From an uncultured Pseudomonadales bacterium (GTDB lineage: Bacteria > Pseudomonadota > Gammaproteobacteria > Pseudomonadales > Azotimanducaceae): a stretch of DNA of 64,000 nucleotides. Shown piece by piece: positions 32,248 to 40,993 of this stretch (positions are counted from its first letter, which is position 1; every line of letters starts with the position of its first letter). The notes below the pieces were generated by a model. The model saw only the letters and a program-made list of their open reading frames with translations, did no database searches and was not told where the DNA came from. Location of the stretch: assembly GCA_938036875.1 (NCBI GenBank), contig CALHVX010000067.1, positions 1 through 64,000 of the forward strand. Reading direction: 5' to 3'. A program made the translations under genes and the position numbers.

Positions 32248-33036
32248 ATGGTGGCAAAAGCCATTTCAGAGCAAGATATCGCCGGCATGCGGGAAGCAGG
32301 ACGGCTGGCCGCCAGCGTTTTAGAGATGATCGGTGAACATGTGGTCCCAGGCGTCACAACCGAAACCCTGGACCAGATTTGCCACGACTTTATTGTCAAC
32401 GAAATAGACTGTATTCCAGCGCCCCTGAACTACGGTGGCGGTCCGGGCCAAGCCCCCTTCCCCAAATCCATTTGCACGTCGGTGAATCACGTGATCTGCC
32501 ACGGCATCCCCACAGACAAGAAAAGCCTCAAAAACGGGGACAGCATCAATATAGATGTCACGGTCATCAAAAACGGCTATCACGGTGATACCAGCAAAAT
32601 GTTCCTGCTGGGCAAACCCAGCGTTTTGGTCGAACGACTGGCTCGAGTCACCCAAGAGTGCCTATACCTGGGTATTGAGGCGGTGAAGCCTGGGGCGACC
32701 CTTGGAGATATCGGCCACGCCATCCAAAAGCACGCTGAGGCGCAAAACTTCTCGGTGGTCCGAGAGTTCTGTGGCCACGGCATTGGCAAGGTCTTTCATG
32801 ATGACCCACAGATTGTCCACTACGGCAAAGCGGGCAAAGGTGATGTCATCGAGTTAGGGCAAACCTTTACCATCGAGCCCATGATCAACGCCGGCAAGCG
32901 CGACCTCAGAATCCTGCCAGACGGCTGGACGGCGGTTACCAAAGACCACAAACCTTCAGCACAATGGGAGCACACCTTGCTGGTGACCGCTGACGGCGTG
33001 GAGGTGCTGACCAAGCGCACCGAAGAATCCTTCTAA
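32248..33036 (+). CDS. map: Methionine aminopeptidase type I
   Basis: Map removes the initiator methionine from new proteins. The five metal ligands can be seen in INIDVTVIKNGYHGDTSKMF, the catalytic-site GHGIGKVFHDDP, FTIEPMIN and AQWEHTLLVT. Length 262 aa. It begins the plus-strand group and its stop shares one base with the glnD start (TAATG). Divergent position opposite rpsB is conserved in gammaproteobacteria. Confidence 0.98.
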   Translation: MVAKAISEQDIAGMREAGRLAASVLEMIGEHVVPGVTTETLDQICHDFIVNEIDCIPAPLNYGGGPGQAPFPKSICTSVNHVICHGIPTDKKSLKNGDSINIDVTVIKNGYHGDTSKMFLLGKPSVLVERLARVTQECLYLGIEAVKPGATLGDIGHAIQKHAEAQNFSVVREFCGHGIGKVFHDDPQIVHYGKAGKGDVIELGQTFTIEPMINAGKRDLRILPDGWTAVTKDHKPSAQWEHTLLVTADGVEVLTKRTEESF

Positions 33037-35711
33037 TGAGCGACCCTTCAACCGCCGAATCTGACCTCACCTTCAAAATCCCAAACGCTCGGCCAGAGGC
33101 TAAGCTAGCCTCTGGCGTTGCCGCTCGCGAGGCGCTCAACAAATTTGACGCTGCCCTCGCCGAAGCCTACTGGCAACGCGCACCGGTGGAACAACTCATG
33201 AGCGCAAGAACCGAGTTTGTTGACGCCATCCTGCGCGACCTGTGGGCGCTGCATTGCGATACCACGGACCTAGCGTTGTATGCGGTAGGTGGCTACGGGC
33301 GTCGGGAGTTGCTGCCGCACTCGGATCTTGATCTGCTCATTATTGGCCCTAAGCCAAGCAAACATTCCGCCGCTATCGAGCACTTTTTGCACGATATTTT
33401 TGACCTGCACATCGATGTAGGACATGCAGTGCGTGCGCTTAACCAAATCAAAAAAGAAGCCAAAGCCGACCTAACCGTTGCCACCAGCATGTTTGAGCAA
33501 CGCCCTTTGGTCACCAACCAAAGCATCGACGAGAAGCTCAACAAAATTCTGGACCACAAGCGTTTGTGGCCAGCCAACGACTTCTTCAGAGCCAAACTGC
33601 GCGAACAAGAAAAGCGCCATCAACAATTCGACAACGTGGACTACGGGCTGGAACCCAACGTCAAAGAATCGCCCGGCGGCTTACGCGATGTGCACGTTGC
33701 TATGTGGGTTGTTGAACGACAATTTCGCACCCGAGAGCTGTCTGCCTTGCAAGACCTTGGTGTGCTCACCGAGCAAGAGAGCACCTGGCTGGCGGATGGT
33801 CGCCGCTATCTCAACTGGGTGCGCTTTGGCCTGCACCTAGTGGCCGGGCGCAAAGATGATCGCTTCCAATTTGAACACCAACGCACCCTTGCACAGCGGT
33901 TGGGTTACGCCGACACCGAAACCCGACGCGGCGTAGAACACTTCATGCACGAGTACTACCGTCAGGTACTACTGCTGCGCGAGGTGAACGACATCATGCT
34001 GCAGTACTTTGATGAAAACATCTTGCGCAAAAAAGAGCGTACCCACGTTGAACCCATCAACGAGCGCTTTGAGCTGTGTAATGGTTACATTCAAACGACC
34101 CAGGCAGAGGTGTTTACTGAAACACCCAGCGCGTTGCTTGAACTTTTTGTCATCATGGCCAACCGCCGCGATATTTCTGGGGTGCGTGCTGACACCATCC
34201 GTTTGATTCGCCAACACGCAGATTTGATTGACGATGCCTTTCGCCAAGACCCCGTCAACACCGACCTATTTATGCAGCTGCTACGCGCACCTTACACCTT
34301 GGTCAGCCAACTCACACGCATGCGTCGCTACGGCTTGCTGGGACGCTACCTGCCAGAATTTGGACAAATTGTTGGGCAGATGCAGCACGACTTGTTTCAT
34401 GTTTACACCGTGGATGCCCACACCATGCAGGTGGTTGGCAATATGCGACGCTTCCGCTATCGCTCGGCAGAGCAAAACTTCCCAGTAGCCGCACACTGCG
34501 TTCGGCACCTGCCTAAAGTGGAGTTGCTCTACATTGCAGGCTTGTTTCACGACATCGGTAAAGGCCGCGGCGGCGATCACTCAAGCTTAGGCGCCATTGA
34601 TGTCATCAAGTTTTGCAAACTGCATCAGATCAACGAAGACGACACCGAGCTAGTGGCTTGGCTAGTGGCCAAACACCTAATGATGTCCGATACCGCCCAA
34701 CGCCAAGATATCTACGATCCGGATGTTATCCACGCATTCGCTAGCGAGGTAAAATCGGAGCGGCGCTTAAACTATTTGTACGCGCTCACCGTTGCTGACA
34801 TCAACGCCACCAACCCAACACTGTGGAACAACTGGCGCGCTACCTTAATGCGCCAGCTCTATAGCGAAACCCGTCGTGCCTTACGCCGCGGCCTTGAAAG
34901 CCCCTTGGACAGAGCCACATCCATTCGGGCCTGTCAGGAAGCAGCACGCAGTCGCCTTGAGAATCTCAATCTCGATGAGCACGCAATGCAGCGAACCTGG
35001 TCCGCATTAGAAGACGATTTCTTTTTGCGTCACACCCCGCGTGAAGTGGCCGAGCTTATTAGCCAGATGGTGCGCCACGACATTGATACGGGACCGCTGG
35101 TTTTAGTTCGAGATGGCTCAAAGCAACTGCATGAAGAAGGCACCACCAGTGTCTACGTTTACTCTCACGACACCCCAAACTTGTTTGCAGCCTGTGTGGT
35201 GACTTTCCAAAAACTCCGCCTCAACGTGTTCGCCGCTGATATCTACACTGGACCCACAACCTTGTGTTTCAACCACTTCAGCGTGCTTGAAGATTCAGGG
35301 GAGCAAGTGTCCGATCGGCAAAAGCGACGCACTGAAATTGGCACCGCGCTTGAGAAAGCATTGTTAGACCCTCAACTGCTGGTGGTCGATCCGCCAACTC
35401 GCCTGACCCGCCGCCAGCGACAGCTTTCGCGCCCCAGCGAGGCGGAGATAATGAACGAAAACGGTGCGGCGACCAGCGTGCTCAGGGTTGTTGCAACAGA
35501 CCGTCCTGGGTTACTTGCCCAACTCGCCGTACTCTTTGCTCAGTATAAGATCAGCGTGGTCGGGGCCCGTATTGCAACCCTAGGCGATCGGGTGGAAGAC
35601 AACTTTGAGCTGCAAACCGAGCATGGTTTGCCCTTTTCGGATCCAGAGCAAATCTACGAGCTAGAAAACGCCATCCGCCAAAATCTCGACAACAGCATCG
35701 AACGAACATGA
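33036..35711 (+). CDS. glnD: [Protein-PII] uridylyltransferase/uridylyl-removing enzyme GlnD
   Basis: GlnD senses glutamine and adds or removes UMP on PII proteins, which controls nitrogen metabolism. The nucleotidyltransferase motif GGYGRRELLPHSDLDLL begins at residue 85. The HD domain for uridylyl removal contains FHDIGKGRGGDHS (about 504-516). Two C-terminal ACT domains (about 700-780 and 810-885) bind glutamine. Length 891 aa is normal. It overlaps map by one base and dapC by four (ATGA). Confidence 0.97.
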   Translation: MSDPSTAESDLTFKIPNARPEAKLASGVAAREALNKFDAALAEAYWQRAPVEQLMSARTEFVDAILRDLWALHCDTTDLALYAVGGYGRRELLPHSDLDLLIIGPKPSKHSAAIEHFLHDIFDLHIDVGHAVRALNQIKKEAKADLTVATSMFEQRPLVTNQSIDEKLNKILDHKRLWPANDFFRAKLREQEKRHQQFDNVDYGLEPNVKESPGGLRDVHVAMWVVERQFRTRELSALQDLGVLTEQESTWLADGRRYLNWVRFGLHLVAGRKDDRFQFEHQRTLAQRLGYADTETRRGVEHFMHEYYRQVLLLREVNDIMLQYFDENILRKKERTHVEPINERFELCNGYIQTTQAEVFTETPSALLELFVIMANRRDISGVRADTIRLIRQHADLIDDAFRQDPVNTDLFMQLLRAPYTLVSQLTRMRRYGLLGRYLPEFGQIVGQMQHDLFHVYTVDAHTMQVVGNMRRFRYRSAEQNFPVAAHCVRHLPKVELLYIAGLFHDIGKGRGGDHSSLGAIDVIKFCKLHQINEDDTELVAWLVAKHLMMSDTAQRQDIYDPDVIHAFASEVKSERRLNYLYALTVADINATNPTLWNNWRATLMRQLYSETRRALRRGLESPLDRATSIRACQEAARSRLENLNLDEHAMQRTWSALEDDFFLRHTPREVAELISQMVRHDIDTGPLVLVRDGSKQLHEEGTTSVYVYSHDTPNLFAACVVTFQKLRLNVFAADIYTGPTTLCFNHFSVLEDSGEQVSDRQKRRTEIGTALEKALLDPQLLVVDPPTRLTRRQRQLSRPSEAEIMNENGAATSVLRVVATDRPGLLAQLAVLFAQYKISVVGARIATLGDRVEDNFELQTEHGLPFSDPEQIYELENAIRQNLDNSIERT

Positions 35712-36922
35712 ATCCAAACCTAGCATCCTTGCAGCTTTACCCATTCCAGCGCTTAGCCCAGCTAAAACAAGGCCTGGTTGGCAACCCAAAGCATGAGCAC
35801 GTTGCTCTGTCTATCGGCGAGCCTAAGCACCCCGCACCTGACTTTATTGTGAACGCGCTGGCAAGCGAAGCCGCCATCAAGGCATCTTTGGGTACCTACC
35901 CAACAACGCTTGGCAGTCCCGCACTTCGATCTAGCATCGCCAATTGGTTAGCACGACGCTTCCGCACCAAGGTTGACCCAGCAACACAAGTACTCCCAGT
36001 TGCAGGAACACGCGAAGCGCTATTTTCGTTTGGCCAAGCGGTGCTCAGCGGCAAGCCGGATGCACTGGCGGTAGTACCCAACCCCTTCTACCAAATATAC
36101 GAAGGTGCGGCTTTGCTACGCGGCGCTCAATTGTGCTTTGCAAACTGCACCGCAGCCACCGGTTACCAACCGGATTTCGACAGCATTACCGACAAGCAAT
36201 GGCAACACACCGAGTTGGTCTACCTGTGTTCACCAGGCAACCCTACCGGTCGAACTCTGCCCATGGACCAACTTCAAGCGCTCATTGCGCTAGCCGATCG
36301 TTGGGACTTCATCATTGCGGCAGATGAATGCTACTCAGAGATCTATCCAGATGAAGCCAACCCACCAGTTGGCTTGCTCGAAGCTTGTACCGCCATGGGT
36401 AACCCAACCTTTGAACGCTGTGTCGTTTTCCATAGCTTGAGCAAACGCTCTAACCTACCCGGTTTAAGATCTGGGTTTGTCGCTGGTGATGCCCAGATAC
36501 TGGCGGAATATTTTGCCTACCGTACTTACGAAGGTTGCGCGCTACCGGCGCTCACTCAACAGGTCAGCAGCTTGGCCTGGGATGATGAAGTTCATGTGGT
36601 TGCCAACCGCGCCGCTTACCGAGAAAAATTCGCCGCGGTACTACCGATTCTCCAGCGGGGCTTTGATATTCCAGCCAGCGATGGTGGGTTCTATTGTTGG
36701 CTACCGCTTGAGGGTGATGACCAGATTTTTGCCGCTAAGCTATTCGAGCGAGAGCACATCACGGTGCTGCCCGGCTCGTTTTTAGGTCGCAACAGCACAA
36801 ACCCAGCTTCCACCTTAAACTCAGATCAAGGCAACCCTGGCACCAATCACGTGCGCGTGGCTTGGGTTGCACCGCTGGATCAATGCATTGATGCCGCAGA
36901 ACGGCTGCTGGATAGCGTTTGA
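35708..36922 (+). CDS. dapC: Succinyldiaminopimelate transaminase
   Basis: DapC is a PLP enzyme that makes N-succinyl-LL-diaminopimelate in the succinylase branch of lysine and peptidoglycan synthesis. It is a fold-type I aminotransferase with the cofactor lysine K246 in HSLSKRSNLPGLRSGFV and the LCSPGNPTGRTLP and ADECYSEIY segments. Length 404 aa. Location between glnD and dapD matches Pseudomonas-type clusters and supports DapC over other aminotransferases. Confidence 0.92.
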   Translation: MNPNLASLQLYPFQRLAQLKQGLVGNPKHEHVALSIGEPKHPAPDFIVNALASEAAIKASLGTYPTTLGSPALRSSIANWLARRFRTKVDPATQVLPVAGTREALFSFGQAVLSGKPDALAVVPNPFYQIYEGAALLRGAQLCFANCTAATGYQPDFDSITDKQWQHTELVYLCSPGNPTGRTLPMDQLQALIALADRWDFIIAADECYSEIYPDEANPPVGLLEACTAMGNPTFERCVVFHSLSKRSNLPGLRSGFVAGDAQILAEYFAYRTYEGCALPALTQQVSSLAWDDEVHVVANRAAYREKFAAVLPILQRGFDIPASDGGFYCWLPLEGDDQIFAAKLFEREHITVLPGSFLGRNSTNPASTLNSDQGNPGTNHVRVAWVAPLDQCIDAAERLLDSV

Positions 36923-36966
36923 ATGTGGTAGTTTAAGCGCCCTTTTTTTTGCCCGGAGATCGACCC

Positions 36967-37983
36967 ATGTCCAGCCTATTTGCCTTTGCCTTCGGATTGG
37001 GTTCACGCAACACCAACGGCGACCTGTTGGACTGCTATTTTCCAGCGCCTAAGCTGGCCGGCCCAGATCAAGATCAACTAGCCGAGCTGTTAACCAGTGC
37101 ACTACCAGCGCCTGAGCAGTCCATCGAACCCAGCGCCGCAGCCGCCATCATCGAGCGCAGCCCTGAGGGTGCCTTCGATGGCCAAACCCTCGCGTTGCTG
37201 GAATCGGACAGACCTTTAGTAGCGGTAAATTTGGCACAGGATGGCCCCATTGAAGGAACTGCAGCCGCCTACCTCAAGCTGCACTTGCTATCCCACCGAC
37301 TAGCCCTGCCAAACACGCTCAACCTAGATGGTATTTTTGGTCATCTGCCGAATGTGGTTTGGACCACGGATGGCCCCTTAGATCCAGCGGACTTTTCAGC
37401 AGCCGTCACCCAAGCACGGCTGCAAGGTCGGCACCTGGAAGTCAGCGGTGTGGATAAATTCACAAAGATGACTAACTACGTTATGCCCAGCGGTGTGCGT
37501 ATTGCCGACAGCTCGAGAGTGCGTCTTGGTGCCTATCTAGGTGAAGGCACTACCGTCATGCACGAAGGCTTTCTCAATTTTAACGCCGGTGCTATCGGCC
37601 CGAACATGGTTGAGGGTCGCATCTCGCAGGGCGTTATTCTGGGTGCCAACTCAGACCTAGGCGGCAGCTCAAGCACCATGGGCACGCTATCCGGTGGTGG
37701 TGAAATAAAAATTACTGTGGGTGAGAACTGTTTGATCGGTGCCAATGCCGGCACTGGCATTCCACTGGGTGACCGCTGCACCATCGAAGCGGGTTTGTAC
37801 ATCACTGCCGGCACTCCCATCACGTTGCTGGACGAAACAGGCACCGAGGTTAAACGCACCAAAGCCCGCGAGCTGGCGGGCGGCAATGACTTGCTGTTCA
37901 TCCGTAACAGCATGAATGGTCGTATCGAGTGCCGTAGCAACAGCCGTGCCATTGAACTAAACGCCATGTTGCACGCGAACTAA
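36967..37983 (+). CDS. dapD: Tetrahydrodipicolinate N-succinyltransferase (long Pseudomonas type)
   Basis: DapD succinylates tetrahydrodipicolinate in DAP/lysine synthesis. The start ATG 36967 was chosen because GGAG lies eight bases upstream. A TTG at 36949 in a T-run has no such site. The protein (338 aa) is the long form seen in Pseudomonas, not the 274 aa E. coli type. The N-terminal domain runs about 1-165, then a left-handed beta-helix with VRLGAYLGEGTTVMHEGF and STMGTLSGGGEIKITVGE, then an ADLLFIRNS-like end (NDLLFIRNSMNG). It lies between dapC and dapE. Confidence 0.95.
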   Translation: MSSLFAFAFGLGSRNTNGDLLDCYFPAPKLAGPDQDQLAELLTSALPAPEQSIEPSAAAAIIERSPEGAFDGQTLALLESDRPLVAVNLAQDGPIEGTAAAYLKLHLLSHRLALPNTLNLDGIFGHLPNVVWTTDGPLDPADFSAAVTQARLQGRHLEVSGVDKFTKMTNYVMPSGVRIADSSRVRLGAYLGEGTTVMHEGFLNFNAGAIGPNMVEGRISQGVILGANSDLGGSSSTMGTLSGGGEIKITVGENCLIGANAGTGIPLGDRCTIEAGLYITAGTPITLLDETGTEVKRTKARELAGGNDLLFIRNSMNGRIECRSNSRAIELNAMLHAN

Positions 37984-38031
37984 TCGCTGCATGCTAATCA
38001 GACAAGCTAACCCCAGCAGGAACATCACAGC

Positions 38032-39246
38032 ATGAGTGCCAACGCAGCAACGACAAACCCCGTATTGGAGCTTGCCCAAGCGCTCATTGCGCGGCAGAGC
38101 AACACGCCGGAAGACGCAGGCTGCCAAGAACTCATGGCCCAACGGTTAGCGCCGCTGGGTTTTAGCTTGGAGCAAATGCCGTTCAGCGATGTGCAAAATC
38201 TTTGGGCCGTTTGGGGATCCGGACCCAAACTCTGCGTGCTAGCCGGTCATACCGATGTAGTGCCAACCGGACCGCTAGAGGAGTGGGAGCATCCACCCTT
38301 CAGCGCGCACACCGATGAGCAGTGGTTGCACGGTCGCGGCAGCGCAGACATGAAAGTTAGCCTCGCCGCTATGGTGGTGGCCTGTGAAAACCTATTTGGA
38401 CCAAAGGCGGTAAATCCATTGGACCCTAGTGCGGGACGCATCGCTTTTCTGATCACTTCCGACGAGGAAGGTCCTGCCCAACATGGCACCAAAGCGGTGA
38501 TGGCGGAATTGCAAAGCCGCAAGCTTATACCCGACTATTGCATCGTTGGTGAGCCGTCTTCTAGCGAGAAGCTAGGCGACGTGGTGCGCAACGGTCGTCG
38601 TGGCTCGCTGAACGGTGAGTTGGTGATCCGCGGCGTACAAGGACACGTGGCTTACCCAGAATCCGTCATCAACCCCATTACTAGCGCTATGGCTGCGCTT
38701 GCTGAATTATCAGCAACCCGTTGGGACGAAGGCAACCAATACTACCCGCCGACCTCTTTCCAGATTTCGAACATCAACGCCGGCACCGGTGCAACCAACG
38801 TGGTACCCGGCGAGCTATCGGTTGTGTTCAACTTTCGTTACTGCACCGAACAAACCGCGGAATCCATCCAACAAAAAGTACAACAAATTCTGGCGACACA
38901 TTTTGATCAGCAGCGCAGCTTGCACAGCACCAAGGGTGCAGATGCGCTGAGCTATGAAGTGCATTGGGCGCTTTCTGGCGAACCCTTCTTAACCCCAATT
39001 GGGCCCCTAACCGACGCAGTGACTGCAGCCATCACCCAGGTAACGGGGAACCCGCCACAGCTTTCTACATCCGGTGGCACATCCGATGGTCGCTTCATCG
39101 GCCCGTTAGGAACCCAGGTGGTAGAAGTTGGCCCCATCAATGCAACCATACATAAGCTCAACGAACGTGTGGCCCTCCAAGATTTGGAGCCACTTGCCGC
39201 CATTTATGAGCACACGCTTCGACATCTATTCAGCGAGCCACAGTAG
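38032..39246 (+). CDS. dapE: Succinyl-diaminopimelate desuccinylase
   Basis: DapE is a di-zinc M20 peptidase-like hydrolase that releases LL-DAP. Metal and catalytic motifs are present: [38 protein letters not shown] and a C-terminal [10 protein letters not shown] with later IHKLNE. Length 404 aa is slightly above the usual 375-380. AGGA precedes the ATG. It completes a dapC-dapD-dapE run, so three consecutive DAP enzymes are encoded together. Confidence 0.95.
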   Translation: MSANAATTNPVLELAQALIARQSNTPEDAGCQELMAQRLAPLGFSLEQMPFSDVQNLWAVWGSGPKLCVLAGHTDVVPTGPLEEWEHPPFSAHTDEQWLHGRGSADMKVSLAAMVVACENLFGPKAVNPLDPSAGRIAFLITSDEEGPAQHGTKAVMAELQSRKLIPDYCIVGEPSSSEKLGDVVRNGRRGSLNGELVIRGVQGHVAYPESVINPITSAMAALAELSATRWDEGNQYYPPTSFQISNINAGTGATNVVPGELSVVFNFRYCTEQTAESIQQKVQQILATHFDQQRSLHSTKGADALSYEVHWALSGEPFLTPIGPLTDAVTAAITQVTGNPPQLSTSGGTSDGRFIGPLGTQVVEVGPINATIHKLNERVALQDLEPLAAIYEHTLRHLFSEPQ

Positions 39247-39310
39247 ACTACAATAGGTTTCTACCCAACTGGCGGGCTTTCCCATCAAACGTTACTTCAT
39301 TATCGGCACA

Positions 39311-40057
39311 TTGCTGTTCATCGGTTTTGCGATCGCTTTCGCACCAGCTTCCATAGTCCCCAAACTGATGCAGCAGGCAAGCCCCGAGCAACCCTCCCTA
39401 GTCACTTTGGTTAACCCCGCAGGCACGCTCTGGCGTGGTGCCGGCCAAGTCCTCAACAACGGCCAGACATTAGGTCAACTAACCTGGCGACTGACCCCCA
39501 GCAGCTTGCTGCAAGGTAAAGCTGGCGCTGATATCGATCTGATGCTCAACAACCCGCGCAGCAACGCCAGTGGGGGGGATCTAACGGGCCATGTTGCCGC
39601 CAACCAAACTCAAGCCCAGCTAGCGCTGGCGGGTGCATTTACCGGCAGCTGGGTTAGCCAGTGGCTCAAGGAGTACGAGGTCACCATCGATGGCGAGTTC
39701 ACTACCGACAACCTAGAAGCACAGCTGAATCCAAACCAAGCGTTGCAAACTTTATCCGCAAAAGGTGATCTAACCTGGAGCGGCGGTCTGGTGAGCTATC
39801 GCTTAGGCAATACAATGGCGCGCCAAAGGCTCGGCTCAATGAACGCTGTTATAAAAGGCAACATGGAGACAGACGAGGGTTTGTCAGCCGAAGTGTTTGG
39901 GCAAGAAACCTACCCGCTACTGGTTCTCGCCATGCTGCCAAACGGTCATGTGAAAGTGAGCATCACTCAACGACTCACGGAAATAGTTGGTTCACCTTGG
40001 CCGGGCAGTGAACCAGATCACGAGTTTGTTCTGGTGGTAGAACAGGCAGTCTTTTAA
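39311..40057 (+). CDS. gspN: Type II secretion system protein N
   Basis: GspN is an inner-membrane accessory of type II secretion with a single N-terminal anchor and a periplasmic domain. The motif VNPAGTLWRGAGQVL and the overall pattern fit the family. The only standard start codon is TTG 39311, which cuts into the membrane helix. The frame is open upstream to a stop at 39254-39256 and encodes PIKRYFIIGTLLFIGFAIAF, a proper positively charged anchor whose expected Met codon is ATC at 39284. The real start may therefore be non-standard. It heads a gspN-gspC-gspD group. Confidence 0.82.
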   Translation: MLFIGFAIAFAPASIVPKLMQQASPEQPSLVTLVNPAGTLWRGAGQVLNNGQTLGQLTWRLTPSSLLQGKAGADIDLMLNNPRSNASGGDLTGHVAANQTQAQLALAGAFTGSWVSQWLKEYEVTIDGEFTTDNLEAQLNPNQALQTLSAKGDLTWSGGLVSYRLGNTMARQRLGSMNAVIKGNMETDEGLSAEVFGQETYPLLVLAMLPNGHVKVSITQRLTEIVGSPWPGSEPDHEFVLVVEQAVF

Positions 40058-40081
40058 GATCATCCCCCGGGACCAAATTAA

Positions 40082-40993
40082 ATGACAACTTTGTTAACAC
40101 CTAAAACGAGCACTGGATGGCTTAACACCTTGGCCGAATGCATTCGCTGGCTACTGGTTGGGCTAATGGCCTATATCTTAGCGACAACCGTGCTCTATTT
40201 TGCAGCGGATCGTGCAAGCGCCAGCGTGCCTGCGCCTGCCTCACAGCAACAAGCTGAGCCCGCCCTGCAAGATTCCAATTTTGATCTCAGCGCCGTACAA
40301 AGTCGTAACCTGTTTGGCAAAGCAAACCCCAATGCCGTTGTCACTGCCGAAGACGAGCCTTTAGTCGAAACCCGCTTACCACTTGAGCTCCAAGGTGTGT
40401 TTGTTGCCGACCTAGATGAGGATTCAGCCGCTATCGTGGCGCCCAAAAACAAAGCGGGCAAGCTGTACACCATTGGCGAGGTGGTACCCGGCAACGCCAC
40501 CCTTATCGAAGTGTACGCCGACCACGTCATACTACGACGCGCTGGCATACGTGAAACCCTAAGGTTTTTCAGTAACAACGGCGGCTTTGTCGCGGAGCGC
40601 AACGATCCTCCACCAAGGCCAGCACGAACCAACAATCGTGCCCAGGCAGCCAAAAATCCAGTCAAAGCCGGTCCGAAGACACCAAAAGAGTTTTTAGACA
40701 CCTATCGTGAGCAACTCACCACAAATCCTGGGGAATTGCTCAAAGAATTGGATGTCTCACCAGTATCTAGTGACGGCAGTAACGGTTATCGCCTAGGAAA
40801 TCTGGCAAATTCCCCTTATCTGAACAGAACCGGCTTACAACCCGGGGACGTCGTGCTTTCGGTCAACGGACGACCCGTTGGCGATGTTAAGCAAGATAGT
40901 TTGGAACTTGGCAACTTAGTGTCACAAGGTTCAGCACGGCTCGAAGTCCAGCGCGGCTCACGCCGATTTTATGTAACAGCATCGTTGAAGTGA
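40082..40993 (+). CDS. gspC: Type II secretion system protein C
   Basis: GspC links the inner-membrane platform to the secretin GspD. A single transmembrane helix lies at about 24-42. The homology region follows (about 70-160: ELQGVFVADLDEDSAAIVAP and EVYADHVILRRAGIRETLRF) and a C-terminal PDZ-like domain (YLNRTGLQPGDVVLSVNGRPVGD). A Pro/Arg/Lys-rich linker of about 25 residues separates them. Length 303 aa. It follows gspN by 24 bp and overlaps the gspD start as GTGA. Confidence 0.92.
   Translation: MTTLLTPKTSTGWLNTLAECIRWLLVGLMAYILATTVLYFAADRASASVPAPASQQQAEPALQDSNFDLSAVQSRNLFGKANPNAVVTAEDEPLVETRLPLELQGVFVADLDEDSAAIVAPKNKAGKLYTIGEVVPGNATLIEVYADHVILRRAGIRETLRFFSNNGGFVAERNDPPPRPARTNNRAQAAKNPVKAGPKTPKEFLDTYREQLTTNPGELLKELDVSPVSSDGSNGYRLGNLANSPYLNRTGLQPGDVVLSVNGRPVGDVKQDSLELGNLVSQGSARLEVQRGSRRFYVTASLK

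Noticed and set aside
36949-36966. TTG start for dapD in a T-run
   Set aside because: ATG 36967 has GGAG at the right distance and gives the known N-terminus of the family.
40195-40701. Minus-strand open frame of 168 codons opposite gspC
   Set aside because: No recognisable motif, and gspC is well supported.
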